DNA of 64,000 nt from JAKFWF01 sp031429105 (GCA_031429105.1 JANOYV010000014.1:1-64000), one strand, 5' to 3'. Numbered from the stretch's first letter, positions 1 through 7,441 are shown. A program made the numbers and translations. Notes: a model not told the origin generated them from the letters alone.

Positions 1-78
1 GCCCAGGAACACGTCCCGTTTCGTACGCTTCTTCTTCGCCGCATAGTCGAGGGATGCAAAGCTCAGCTGATCGTCCAT
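1..78 (-). CDS. IS5-family transposase, N-terminal part (cut by window edge)
   Basis: An ATG at 78 reading leftward gives 26 codons that stay open to base 1. The peptide begins MDDQLSFASLDY and contains KKKRTKRDVFL, the usual opening of IS5-group transposases. The rest lies outside the window. The element's end should fall between about 79 and 113, just where the decarboxylase homology begins, so this IS probably removed or separated the front of that gene. The terminal inverted repeat and target duplication cannot be confirmed without the other end. Confidence 0.75.
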   Translation of the reverse strand, partial: MDDQLSFASLDYAAKKKRTKRDVFLG

Positions 79-113
79 CACAGGGCTCCTCGAATCAATG
101 ATCCCAGTGTGCC

Positions 114-815
114 ATGTTCGAAGGCTTGTTCAGAGGTTCCTTAGGTCTTCGCCCATATGGCGTCAGTTTTCACGTAGGCTCACAATCAAGCGATCCTTGC
201 GCCTGGGCAAATGCTCTAAAGTGCCTATCGCATCAGATAGCGCAGCTACAAATTCACGAGATCAAGGTTGAGGTGATAAATTTGGGCGGCGGCTTCCCTT
301 GTGCTTATGCGAATTCAGAGCGGGTGATTTCCATTGAGGAAATCGCGAACGCCACACTCTCTGAGTACCGCCGTTTGCCTTATCAACCCAAAATACTCTT
401 GGAGCCTGGGCGCGCTATTGTGGGAGGCGCTGCCATTTTGGTTTCGACGGTAATTGCTCGGGTCAATCGAGGTGGTTCAAATTGGTTGTTTTTGGATGCC
501 GGTGTCTACAACGCGTTATTCGAAGCACTCGCGATTCAGGGCTCGACCCGATACCAGGTAATCAGTGCAAAGCAGGGGGCATGGTCCAGGCCAGAAATCT
601 ACTCTCTCGCTGGTCCGACCGGCGACAGCGCCGACATAGTAGCACGCGATGTCATCCTACCGCACGATATCGGAACTGGGGACAGGCTCATCTTCTACAA
701 TGTCGGGGCGTATAGTGTAGCTGTTACAAGTCGGTTCAACGGCTTTCCGAAGCCAAATGTGCTGTTCACTACCGATGAGTTTGGTGATAAAATAATTGGA
801 GGTAGTCGTAGGTGA
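114..815 (+). pseudogene. Fold-type III PLP decarboxylase (Orn/DAP-type) fragment
   Basis: The reading frame matches the C-terminal two thirds of the ornithine/diaminopimelate decarboxylase family: GVSFHVGSQ (barrel strand and His), NLGGGFP (phosphate-binding glycines), EPGRA and GPTGDSAD. The family signature is GPTCDS, so the catalytic Cys is replaced by Gly. The N-terminal strand bearing the PLP lysine is absent, and the frame is closed upstream by a stop at 99-101, right after the IS5-type transposase start. I read this as an IS-truncated, inactive remnant. The ATG at 114 is merely the first available Met and not a credible native start. Confidence 0.7.
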
Positions 816-1046
816 GATATCGCGGCGTACGCAATCCCAGCGGAAGTTAATGTTTCGGATGCTGACCTTGGCGGAGCGCTGTTTCTCGAAACCTATCGAG
901 GCACCCACCTCTTTGCACTTGTTGACCAGCGCGTATTCATTGACGGATCTATTGCGGTGTCTACTCTCGAACATGCTCGCTCGATGCTCGATCAATATGC
1001 AAATGAGGAAATTAACGAGGTTTTCGACGACCTGCCACGAGCCTAA
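816..1046 (+). pseudogene. Open frame continuing after the decarboxylase stop, unknown
   Basis: Directly after the TGA at 813-815 the same frame stays open for 76 codons to TAA at 1044-1046. It has protein-like composition (for example ALFLETYRGTHLFALVDQR), but no ATG or GTG sits near its beginning. It could be the tail of a lost downstream gene, or of the decarboxylase locus, separated by a nonsense mutation. I do not recognise the family. Low confidence. Confidence 0.2.
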
Positions 1047-1048
1047 AG

Positions 1049-1672
1049 ATGCTATTTCCGAGTTTACCCAGCGCTCGCCGCAAAAAGTACGTGTTGAGCC
1101 GCTTCAATACCTCTCTCGTGCAGCCATCGTCGCCGCTGATGGCGAACGTCAGCTGCAACGATGTCGGCGGCCGCGAAGTTCTGGCGTTCATGGACGAGTA
1201 CAACCTGGAGGTTTTGACCGAGCTTTCGGCGGCAATCCGCAGCCAGTCCGAAGCCGCTATGCAGGCCAAGATCGCAGAGTTCAAAGACCGCACATATCGC
1301 AACCGCATCACCGTCGAGGGATTCGAGGGGGCGGCCGAGTTCGCGGTCTGCGTCGATGTCAGGGGCCACGGCGTCGAGATAGACTTCGATGGCACGTCTG
1401 GCTGCGCGCGCGCCGGCGTCAACGTGCCGTTCTGCTACACCGTGGCGGTAGGCGACAGCGGCGTGGATGCTATGGCCTCTGCGTTTGCTGATAGCGTGAA
1501 GGTGCAAATGATAATGGCCAGGCATTACGCGATCAGGGTGCCTTGTTTTTATTCAGTAGTGCAGGGGCCAATGCCTGCAACATCAGCAGCTTGTGGCGCG
1601 ATTTGCTCATGCAATCCGCAGGATTGCGGAAGTGCGCTGTTATGGAAACATCTACGCTGGCCAGGTTCATAG
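1049..1672 (+). pseudogene. Hydantoinase B/oxoprolinase (HyuB) fragment
   Basis: The segment encoded at about 1129-1440 matches the central-to-late part of N-methylhydantoinase B proteins: MANVSCNDVGGREVL, an AIRSQSEAAM helix, and the strand EIDFDGTSGCARAGVNVP, which corresponds to the family's DFTGTS..RGNxNAP motif. HyuB proteins exceed 500 residues; only about 100 are present, and the residues after FCYT no longer fit. It lacks a proper start and the partner HyuA, so it is a decayed remnant next to the IS-disrupted decarboxylase. Confidence 0.55.
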
Positions 1673-1799
1673 GTGAAAACCTGCCACGGATTAAAACGGC
1701 TAAGCAAATGTCCTGCGTGAATACTGAGCGCATTTATTCGCTATACTGAATGGCAAATAAAAGTCTAAAAATATGTTTGCTGCGTGGCACGTTGTAGGA
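1441..1799. other. No supportable gene; 7-bp inverted repeat
   Basis: After the hydantoinase homology ends I see no convincing coding sequence. Short open frames exist on both strands but look like chance. A 7-bp inverted repeat GCAATCC-GCA-GGATTGC lies near 1611-1627. It is probably the degraded edge of the mobile or accessory stretch that begins the window. Confidence 0.4.
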
Positions 1800-2096
1800 T
1801 TATTGCGGTGGAACAATCACGCCGTCTTTGGTGATTGCTGGTGGGGGAATGATCCGCATCGAACCGAAGTTCCCGTTTGGCGGCGGAACCCGGATGGCAG
1901 GATCAGTATCTGCATTCGGTGGCACAATCACGCCATCGGTGCGGTCGAGTTTTTTGCTCAGGGACTCGTCCTGAGTTGTTTCCGGTACACGCTGCGATGG
2001 GGGATCTGCCGGTTTGGTGTCCTGCGCCACCACCGCAGCGCAGGCCCAGACCGATATGATCGTAGCCAATTGAAGAATCTGGCCAACCTTGATCAT
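1800..2096 (-). CDS. Small secreted Pro-rich protein of unknown function
   Basis: 98 residues. The N-terminus MIKVGQILQLATIISVWACAAVVAQ is a signal peptide with cleavage expected after VAQ. The mature part carries two GVIVPP-type motifs (KLDRTDGVIVPP and ITKDGVIVPPQ) and several PPP runs, a pattern I associate with small exported proteins common in Rhizobiales. Its start overlaps the stop of the PRC-barrel gene (TAATG at 2094-2098), so the two are translationally coupled and share the EcfG-type promoter at 2497-2521. A periplasmic stress role is inference. Confidence 0.65.
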   Translation of the reverse strand: MIKVGQILQLATIISVWACAAVVAQDTKPADPPSQRVPETTQDESLSKKLDRTDGVIVPPNADTDPAIRVPPPNGNFGSMRIIPPPAITKDGVIVPPQ

Positions 2097-2461
2097 TACA
2101 GGCCCCAGTAGGGGGCTGCGTTATAGTGGCGATAAACGCGCGTTTCAGCGTTGCGGTCACTGTAGCTGTCATCGCTAAACTCGGGAGCATCCTTGAGCTG
2201 GCTTTCCGTGATGCCGGTGACGTAGCCCTCGAGGTTCGTGTCATACTTCAATGCAGGCCACGGAACGGGATAGTGGCTGTGGCCTAGTCCAAGAATACCG
2301 CCGAAACTAATTACCGCATAAGCAATGCGGCCGGTCGGTTTGTCGATCAGGAGATGGTCCACATCGCCGATCTTAATACTGCCGGGACCATAGACACTGG
2401 TGCCCTCCACATCCTCAGACGAAATCAGCATGTGGTTCGGATGAGCAGTTGCGGTTGCCAT
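2096..2461 (-). CDS. PRC-barrel domain protein
   Basis: 121 residues. The core SSEDVEGTSVYGPGSIKIG followed by IDKPTGRIAYAVISFGG is the PRC-barrel fold (first strand, 'G..V....GE.IG...D.....TG.v.y.vi'). It is soluble, with no signal peptide. PRC-barrel proteins of this size recur among general stress response genes in alphaproteobacteria. A perfect EcfG-type promoter 36 bases upstream of the start supports that here. It is the first gene of a two-gene unit with the secreted Pro-rich protein. Molecular function unknown. Confidence 0.8.
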   Translation of the reverse strand: MATATAHPNHMLISSEDVEGTSVYGPGSIKIGDVDHLLIDKPTGRIAYAVISFGGILGLGHSHYPVPWPALKYDTNLEGYVTGITESQLKDAPEFSDDSYSDRNAETRVYRHYNAAPYWGL

Positions 2462-2496
2462 GATGGGCTCCTTTTTCAGGTTTCCAGTCGCAACTT

Positions 2497-2521
2497 AACG
2501 TCTGGGGATCGCTTGGGTTCC
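2497..2521 (-). promoter_or_regulatory. EcfG (general stress sigma) promoter for PRC-barrel operon
   Basis: On the minus strand: GGAAC at 2521-2517, 16 bases, CGTT at 2500-2497. This matches the alphaproteobacterial EcfG consensus and lies 36 bases upstream of the PRC-barrel ATG at 2461. Confidence 0.8.
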
Positions 2522-3012
2522 CATGCCAGAACTGAACAGGATCCGACCTTTGGTGTGTGGTGATAACTTGAACGCTTAGAGAACCGTCTGTCTTCGCGAG
2601 GTTCCTGCGGTGGCGGGCAGGATTATGTCATGACCAATGAGGTCATTCGACGTCGTGAAATCTGCACATAGCCGCCAGCCGGAGGGCAAGGCTGTTTCTT
2701 CGGAGCCAGTTCGTCGCGGTCACCCTTCCCTCCGTGCGCGCACGCGGGCCTGTTTCTTTGGTGAAGGTTCGAGCTGGTTGGAGGCCGATGGCCGTAATGG
2801 GTGACAGGCTATTGGGGGTGTTTCATGAAACAGGAATCGGTCAAAAATTCGCGACCGCTACGCGGTGACAGTTCGGGGCTTTAGCGAAGGGGGTGTGGTT
2901 TTTCGGCACGCTCATATGGACGCCTGCGGCGAGCTAATAAGTGGGGGCTTTGCTCCCACACCGCCAGCGTGTCGAGGTAATGCCGACGCAGCTGGAAGGT
3001 GCACTGCTGCTT
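2522..3012. other. Intergenic, no gene; two palindromes
   Basis: About 490 bases with no convincing CDS. Visible structure: an inverted repeat ATGACC-aatga-GGTCAT at 2630-2646 and a perfect 14-base palindrome TGTTTCATGAAACA at 2819-2832, either of which could be an operator. The region separates the stress-type PRC-barrel operon from the DUF5681/methyltransferase cassette. Confidence 0.5.
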
Positions 3013-3459
3013 CTATTCCTCCGTATCGTCGACCTGCGAAACTTCCTTGGGGCTAAATAAACGTACCCAGTTCTCCCAAGATCCGCAATGACCAACCAGA
3101 AGACGCCCTGCTTTTTTGGCTGGCTCCTGATCACCAAAGCGGGCATCGATCGTTTGGTACGCCTTGAAGGCGCGATGGTTGCCTTCGAGAGCACCTTGGC
3201 GAAGGGTCAGAAACACAAGTTCTAACGTCGTCAATTCGCGAGGGCGACCGCTCCCATCGACATCGACACGGCGCTTTTCCAGAAGGACCCGCTCAACAAT
3301 GTGGCGGCGACTGCAAGCCTTTTTGGGCCGACCGCCAGGATTGCCTGACCGGCCGCGCTTGAAGCGATGGCCCTTCGGCGGCCGACCATAGCCGATCGCC
3401 TCGGTTTCAGTCGCGATCGAGGTCTTGGCACCTTCCGTTCCGTCATGGTCGTCGCTCAT
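3013..3459 (-). CDS. DUF5681 domain protein
   Basis: 148 residues. Near the N-terminus it has GYGRPPKGHRFKRG and RSGNPGGRPKK, the basic motif defining DUF5681 (usually written G.PP...F.kGqSGNP.GRPkG). A helical region follows that in relatives includes a DxxxR-type segment. These proteins are typically found in phage and integrated elements of alphaproteobacteria, next to ParB-like methyltransferases and terminases. Here the start overlaps the end of a second DUF5681-like gene by 4 bases. Likely nucleic-acid-associated; exact role unknown. Confidence 0.75.
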   Translation of the reverse strand: MSDDHDGTEGAKTSIATETEAIGYGRPPKGHRFKRGRSGNPGGRPKKACSRRHIVERVLLEKRRVDVDGSGRPRELTTLELVFLTLRQGALEGNHRAFKAYQTIDARFGDQEPAKKAGRLLVGHCGSWENWVRLFSPKEVSQVDDTEE

Positions 3460-3926
3460 CGGGGCTTCCTCAGCATAGCTTTAAATTCGGCGTCGGATTT
3501 ATCTCGATAGTTCAGCCAGAACTCGAAATCTTCGTCGGTGGCCATCGGGACGATAAAAACTCCGCCGCTACGAACAGCGGGCGGTGTGGCGACGAGGTCA
3601 TATGCTATGGCGTAGTCGAAGATATTTTTTGTTGCAGAGTGCGAGCGCTGTTTGACGGCCTGCTCGACCTGTTTTCGGAGCATAGCCTCGAACGGGTGCA
3701 TCTTGTGGACCTGTTCATGTTTGCGGACTCGTACCGGCTGTGACAGGAGGGCTGCAAGGTTCACTTTATCGGTCTTCCCAGCGCCGCTTCTGCAACCCTT
3801 GGCCTTCTTCTTTACGACGTTGCCGTTCAACGATCGCACCTTGGGTTTGAACTGGTGCTCCTTCGGAGGTTTGCCGTAGCCAACGTCGTAGACACTCTTC
3901 TTCGGGTCTTTGCTATTATCGCTCAT
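3456..3926 (-). CDS. DUF5681-like protein
   Basis: 156 residues. It contains VGYGKPPKEHQFKPK followed by a basic stretch with KKKAKGCRSGAGK in place of the canonical SGNPKGRPKG, so it is a divergent or degraded version of the DUF5681 N-terminus. The C-terminal half (HPFEAMLRKQVEQAVK) resembles the usual helical part. It overlaps its neighbours by 4 bases on both sides (3456-3459 and 3923-3926), so the three genes form a tightly coupled unit with the methyltransferase first. Function unknown. Confidence 0.65.
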   Translation of the reverse strand: MSDNSKDPKKSVYDVGYGKPPKEHQFKPKVRSLNGNVVKKKAKGCRSGAGKTDKVNLAALLSQPVRVRKHEQVHKMHPFEAMLRKQVEQAVKQRSHSATKNIFDYAIAYDLVATPPAVRSGGVFIVPMATDEDFEFWLNYRDKSDAEFKAMLRKPR

Positions 3927-5263
3927 GACACCGCCTCCTGATCGGCGACGTCAATGGCGTCCGCTGCAGCATCTCGTTCGGTTTCGGTTAACGACCGACC
4001 CGTAACGAGGTTCTTTGGCTCGAACCCCGTTACTTTGGCCAACCGGCGCAGAATGACGTCGCAATAGAGCGGATCGAGTTCGACGCCGTAGCCGAGCCGA
4101 CCAGTCTTGTGCGCGGCGACGAGCGTCGTGCCTGAGCCAGCGAACGCGTCGAGGACGATACCTTTGCGTCGCGAGCAATCAAGGATCGCGTCAGCAGCCA
4201 AGGCGACCGGCTTCACCGTCGGATGCATGGCAAGATCATCATCACGGGTCGCGCTGAAGGTGTTCGCGCCGGCATAGGTCCAGACGTTCGTGCGATAACG
4301 ACCGTGCTTGCCAAGTTCGACGTTATTGATGTGCGGCGCGGCACCAGACTTGAACACGAAAAATAGTTCGTGCTGAGACCGATAAAGCGAGCCCATGCCG
4401 CCGTTGGTCTTCGACCAAACGCACAGGTTCTTGAGCTCGGTGTAAGTGGTGCGGCCAGCCTCCAGTACTTCGGCCATATGCCGCCAATCCATGGCAACAA
4501 AATGCATGGCGCCGTCAACCGAGGCCTCGACCAGATTGCTGAAGACAGACTTCAAGAACGCCGTGAACTCGGACACGCTCATCTCGCCGCTCGCCATCGC
4601 GAACTCGCGATGCTGCGCCTTGCCGAGACCGCTGACGTGGCCATCGATCCGAACATTGTAGGGCGGGTCGGTGAAGACCATCTGCGCCCGGTCACCGTCC
4701 AAAAGCCGGTCATAGGTTTCCCGCTGAAGTGCATCGCCACAAATGAGCCGGTGCGGCCCGATCTGCCAAGTGTCCCCCAGGCGCGTAACCGCTGGGCCTA
4801 CAACGGCTGGAACTGCGTCAGCCGGATCAGGTTTCGCCGGCTTGCTATCGAGGCTGCCGATCAGCACGTCGATCTCAGGCAATTCGAAGCCAGTGATGGA
4901 GAGGTCGAAGTCGAGATCAAAATCGAGCAGGTTTTGCAGCTCGATCGCAAGGATTTCCGCGTCCCACCCGGCTTTCTCAGCTAGCTTGTTGTCGGCCAGA
5001 ATGTAGGCCCGCTTCTCGGCCTCGCTCATGTGCTCGAGGCGGATCACGGGCACTGTTTCAAGCGCCAGAGATTTCGCCGCAGCAACGCGACCGTGACCGG
5101 CGATGATGATCCCGTCCTTATCGACGAGGACGGGATTGTTGAAGCCGAACGTCCGGATGCTGGCGGCAATCTGGGCGATCTGCTTGAGACTATGTGTGCG
5201 GGCGTTTCGGCGATAGGGCCGAAGGCTCGCTACGGGCAGTGTGATGACTTCCAACTCACTCAC
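3923..5263 (-). CDS. ParB/Sulfiredoxin-like domain + DNA methyltransferase fusion
   Basis: 446 residues. Residues about 1-95 form a ParB N-terminal-like domain (SLRPYRRNARTHS, DGIIIAGHGRVAAAKSLAL). From about 170 comes an N4/N6 amino-methyltransferase of the beta class: catalytic TDPPYNV first, SAM-binding FAGSGTTLVAAHKTGR later, and HPTVKPVALA between. The protein should methylate adenine or cytosine amino groups in DNA using SAM; no cognate restriction enzyme is visible. This fusion is typical of phages and integrated elements. It is the first gene of an overlapping unit with two DUF5681 proteins, suggesting a horizontally moved DNA-modification cassette. Target sequence unknown. Confidence 0.85.
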   Translation of the reverse strand: MSELEVITLPVASLRPYRRNARTHSLKQIAQIAASIRTFGFNNPVLVDKDGIIIAGHGRVAAAKSLALETVPVIRLEHMSEAEKRAYILADNKLAEKAGWDAEILAIELQNLLDFDLDFDLSITGFELPEIDVLIGSLDSKPAKPDPADAVPAVVGPAVTRLGDTWQIGPHRLICGDALQRETYDRLLDGDRAQMVFTDPPYNVRIDGHVSGLGKAQHREFAMASGEMSVSEFTAFLKSVFSNLVEASVDGAMHFVAMDWRHMAEVLEAGRTTYTELKNLCVWSKTNGGMGSLYRSQHELFFVFKSGAAPHINNVELGKHGRYRTNVWTYAGANTFSATRDDDLAMHPTVKPVALAADAILDCSRRKGIVLDAFAGSGTTLVAAHKTGRLGYGVELDPLYCDVILRRLAKVTGFEPKNLVTGRSLTETERDAAADAIDVADQEAVS

Positions 5264-5272
5264 GTTGACACC

Positions 5273-5515
5273 TCAAATGTACTGAGCTGCCTCTCCACCG
5301 CACGCGACAGCAGTCGCGACCGCGGGGGCGGCCTCTCGGGTTGCAGCTTCCGTTCTGAGGTTCTTCGTTCGGGGCACCGCGATCAGGCGATCGCTGGCGG
5401 GAAGGTGGGTGCCGTAGATATCCGTACCACACTCTGTCGCCGCACGAAAGAGCAGCGCATTGAGCAGCTTAGCGTCGGGATCCCCGCCGACAACCTGGCG
5501 GCGCGCCGACAGCAT
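5273..5515 (-). CDS. Small hypothetical protein upstream of methyltransferase
   Basis: 80 residues (KLLNALLFRAATECGTDIYG in the middle, Ala-rich C-terminus). It ends 9 bases before the methyltransferase start and could lead that operon. No family is recognised and no strong ribosome binding site is visible. Another frame on the same strand (5383-5583) is also open, so this may be chance. Low confidence. Confidence 0.3.
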   Translation of the reverse strand: MLSARRQVVGGDPDAKLLNALLFRAATECGTDIYGTHLPASDRLIAVPRTKNLRTEAATREAAPAVATAVACGGEAAQYI

Positions 5516-5833
5516 TGGATCCTTGATATCGACTTGTGAAGTCGCTGATCAGTGGCGACGCCTTCCCTGAAAGCGACTGACAAATTCCCTGTTACCGCTC
5601 ACGGGAATTTCCACGGTAACTCACTGGAAAATCGGCGAAAAACGGAACGTTCGCGCCGAAAAAGCGCGGGAAAATTGAAGAAATGCCCTGTTTCCGGGGC
5701 ACAAACCACTGAGACCCGTTCGCGCCAGACTGCCAGCACAGCCAAACTCCTGCACTGGCATAAATTTTTCCGGACTTCGCATCAGCGACGTCGACGGTTT
5801 AAGTTGCGAGTAAAGTTTGAATCGGGCGGGCGG
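5516..5833. other. Intergenic with interlocked inverted repeats
   Basis: No convincing gene in about 318 bases. Two interleaved inverted repeats occur: AAATTCCC (5582-5589) with GGGAATTT (5603-5610), and GTTACCG (5591-5597) with CGGTAAC (5614-5620). This could be an operator, recombination site or pseudoknot-like RNA at the edge of the methyltransferase cassette. Confidence 0.45.
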
Positions 5834-5908
5834 TCATCGCAATCCAAAAAATGACAGCACAGCGACGACGACAACGACCAGCCCAACAAGATAAATGATG
5901 CCATTCAT
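5834..5908 (-). CDS. 24-residue single-pass membrane miniprotein
   Basis: ATG at 5908, stop TGA at 5836-5834. The product MNGIIYLVGLVVVVVAVLSFFGLR is split here as MNGIIYLVGL / VVVVVAVLSFFGLR: one hydrophobic helix ending in FFGLR. A good ribosome binding site GGAGA precedes the ATG by about 8 bases. Very similar 'IIYLVGLVVVVLAVLSFxGLR' mini-proteins occur widely in alphaproteobacteria, which is why I call it real despite its size. It lies downstream of the EcfG-controlled PepSY-like and glycine-zipper stress genes and may be cotranscribed. Function unknown. Confidence 0.6.
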   Translation of the reverse strand: MNGIIYLVGLVVVVVAVLSFFGLR

Positions 5909-5926
5909 TTCAGTTCTCCATTTTTT

Positions 5927-5952
5927 GGCGGGGGGACGAATGGGCCCCCGCC
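5927..5952. other. GC-rich hairpin downstream of stress gene
   Basis: GGCGGGGG (5927-5934) pairs with CCCCCGCC (5945-5952). It sits between the stop of the gene at 5987 and the 24-residue ORF. No T-run follows on the minus strand, so it is more likely an mRNA processing or stabilising stem than an intrinsic terminator. Confidence 0.4.
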
Positions 5953-5986
5953 TCGATGCAAGGTCTATTTGAGGGCAAATTCAATT

Positions 5987-6586
5987 CTAGCTTTGTGCTT
6001 GCAGTCGCGCACGCTCGCGGGCGATTTCGTCCGGAGGATAGAAGGGTGCTGCGTTGTCGAATGTCGACCATCCGCCCTCGGTGTAGGCTCTGCGCCGCTC
6101 ATCCGCGTGTACGCCACCGTGTTGCCGCATGATGGCATCAACGGCAGTTGACTGAACTTCCGAAGTCCGCGTGGATATCAGCGTGCCGCCGCGACGAACG
6201 CCCTCGGCGTAGACCTGGGCATCCGGTTCGCTGATCCCGTAGTCGATTAAGCCGCCAATCAGACTTCCAGCGAGCACGCCGCCAGTGGTTGTTACGATTG
6301 TGGTGGCAAGAACGCCCGCAGCGACTAAAGGACCCAAGCCCGGAATGGCGAGTGCGCCAAGAGCCGTGAGTACGCCCGCTCCGATGCCGACAGCGCCGCC
6401 AACGGCTGCACCGTTTGCGGCCATGTTTGTCTCTGCCGCACCGGTCGTGCCGTTTGTCTTGTAGCGCCCATCGGCATTGCTACCGACCAAAGCAATATTG
6501 TGTGGTGTGACGCCTGAGCTTTCGAGCTCCCGCATGACTTTCAGCGCAGTCAGGTAATCATCGTAAAGATACGTAACCGTTTTCAT
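5987..6586 (-). CDS. General stress protein, YflT-like N-terminus with glycine-zipper region
   Basis: 199 residues. The N-terminus KTVTYLYDDYLTALKVMREL resembles the 'general stress protein 17M-like' domain (a short alpha/beta unit sensing or binding unknown ligands). The centre (about 65-130) is a Gly/Ala-rich hydrophobic pair of segments, GGAVGIGAGVLTALGALAIP and GGVLAGSLIGGLIDYG, of glycine-zipper type likely to insert in a membrane. The C-terminus returns to a soluble segment. It lies 42 bases downstream of the PepSY-like gene and is probably cotranscribed, with a weaker EcfG-like element at 6616-6640. Function unknown. Confidence 0.7.
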   Translation of the reverse strand: MKTVTYLYDDYLTALKVMRELESSGVTPHNIALVGSNADGRYKTNGTTGAAETNMAANGAAVGGAVGIGAGVLTALGALAIPGLGPLVAAGVLATTIVTTTGGVLAGSLIGGLIDYGISEPDAQVYAEGVRRGGTLISTRTSEVQSTAVDAIMRQHGGVHADERRRAYTEGGWSTFDNAAPFYPPDEIARERARLQAQS

Positions 6587-6615
6587 GTCGCGTTCCCTTC
6601 GCGTTAATCGAATTC

Positions 6616-6640
6616 AACGTGCGGCTGCTTATGGTGTTTC
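6616..6640 (-). promoter_or_regulatory. Degenerate EcfG-like promoter
   Basis: Minus strand: GAAAC at 6640-6636, 16 bases, CGTT at 6619-6616. There is one mismatch to GGAAC. It would serve the stress gene starting at 6586, but this gene may instead be read from the upstream promoter at 7069-7093. Confidence 0.35.
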
Positions 6641-7006
6641 GACGAGGTTGCCCTTGAAATCGAAAGCGATGCCAACTGACTTTCCGGATTTGGTGGCGGT
6701 ACCGCGCCAAATACCTTTTTCGTCTTGCTTGAGACCCGTGGCACCGGTGTAGCCGGCGGTTTGCAATCGTTCGGTAACTTGCGCCTGGGTGAAACTATTC
6801 GCGCCGACCAGCGGTGGTTTTTCGGCGACTGATGTTGACGTCGATGCCATCGGTTTAGCGGGCGCTGTCTTCACATCAGGCACAGAAATCGCAGGTGCTG
6901 GAATTGTCGGTGCCGGAGCTGGCGTGGTCTGGGCGATGGCAATTGAGCTTGCCAGCAGCATGGCAGCCACTGCAGCGCATAGCGACAGGGTGGTCCGCGA
7001 AGACAT
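6629..7006 (-). CDS. Exported PepSY-like domain protein
   Basis: 125 residues from the ATG at 7006. A longer frame from 7144 exists, but the EcfG promoter lies inside that extension, so the inner start is correct. The signal peptide is MSSRTTLSLCAAVAAMLLASS followed by IAIAQ. A Pro/Ala-rich linker leads to a PepSY-like domain: FTQAQVTERLQTAGYTGATG, then DEKGIWRGTATKSGK and AFDFKGNLV, the 'GxWrg.a...G..v.v..D..G' pattern. A periplasmic stress-induced protein divergent from csbD. Confidence 0.75.
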   Translation of the reverse strand: MSSRTTLSLCAAVAAMLLASSIAIAQTTPAPAPTIPAPAISVPDVKTAPAKPMASTSTSVAEKPPLVGANSFTQAQVTERLQTAGYTGATGLKQDEKGIWRGTATKSGKSVGIAFDFKGNLVETP

Positions 7007-7068
7007 GTTGAAACCTATTGGGCCTGTTGGCTCGAAAAACTCGAGGCGTCGACGTTCGACAGAAATAG

Positions 7069-7093
7069 AACGTGCAATCTGAGATTTGGTTCC
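7069..7093 (-). promoter_or_regulatory. EcfG promoter for PepSY-like gene
   Basis: Minus strand: GGAAC at 7093-7089, 16 bases, CGTT at 7072-7069, 63 bases before the ATG at 7006. Exact consensus. It is divergent from the promoter at 7123-7147, only 29 bases away. Confidence 0.85.
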
Positions 7094-7122
7094 CGCAGCG
7101 ATAGTCATCAGCAAGTCAGGCC

Positions 7123-7147
7123 GGAACGAAAAGCCGTCCGACACGTT
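7123..7147 (+). promoter_or_regulatory. EcfG promoter for csbD-like gene
   Basis: GGAAC 7123-7127, 16 bases, CGTT 7144-7147; 48 bases before the csbD-like ATG at 7196. Exact consensus. Confidence 0.85.
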
Positions 7148-7195
7148 TCCTTTCCGGTCAGTGCGACCTGCTTGAAATTAGCGAGGAGTGATAAA

Positions 7196-7411
7196 ATGGG
7201 TTCCACAAGTGACAAGATTAAAGGTGTTGCCAATAATGCAATTGGCAATATCAAGCAGGGTGTCGGCAAGGTTGTCGGGTCCGACAAACTGCGGGCCGAA
7301 GGTAAGGCTCAGGAGGTCAAGGGCGACATCCAGAAGTCGGTCGGCGCCACCAAGGACGCCGTGAAGGACGCAGCCGCCGCCACTGCAAAAAAGATCGATG
7401 ACGCACTGTGA
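7196..7411 (+). CDS. CsbD family stress protein
   Basis: 71 residues from the ATG at 7196, chosen because GAGGAG at 7182-7187 is well placed; an earlier in-frame start at 7172 has no such site. CsbD features: GSTSDKIKGVANNAIGNIKQ and the repeated GKAQEVKGDIQKSVG pattern of small, charged, amphipathic helices. CsbD proteins are strongly stress-induced, in Bacillus under sigma B and in alphaproteobacteria under EcfG, with unknown biochemical function. An exact EcfG promoter precedes it and an intrinsic terminator follows. Confidence 0.88.
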   Translation: MGSTSDKIKGVANNAIGNIKQGVGKVVGSDKLRAEGKAQEVKGDIQKSVGATKDAVKDAAAATAKKIDDAL

Positions 7412-7441
7412 AGCTGACGGCTGCACTTTTGTCGTGAAGTT

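Noticed and set aside
796..1491. 231-codon frame across two gene remnants
   Set aside because: It is out of frame with both the decarboxylase and hydantoinase homology.
2880..3012. The frame of the first DUF5681 gene reopens for about 40 codons after its stop at 3013-3015
   Set aside because: No start codon, no recognised motif, and the length is within chance for this GC content.
5552..5854. 100-codon plus-strand frame
   Set aside because: Basic low-complexity translation across the inverted repeats; no ribosome site.
7007..7144. Upstream extension of the PepSY-like gene
   Set aside because: An exact EcfG promoter lies inside it and the signal peptide begins at 7006.
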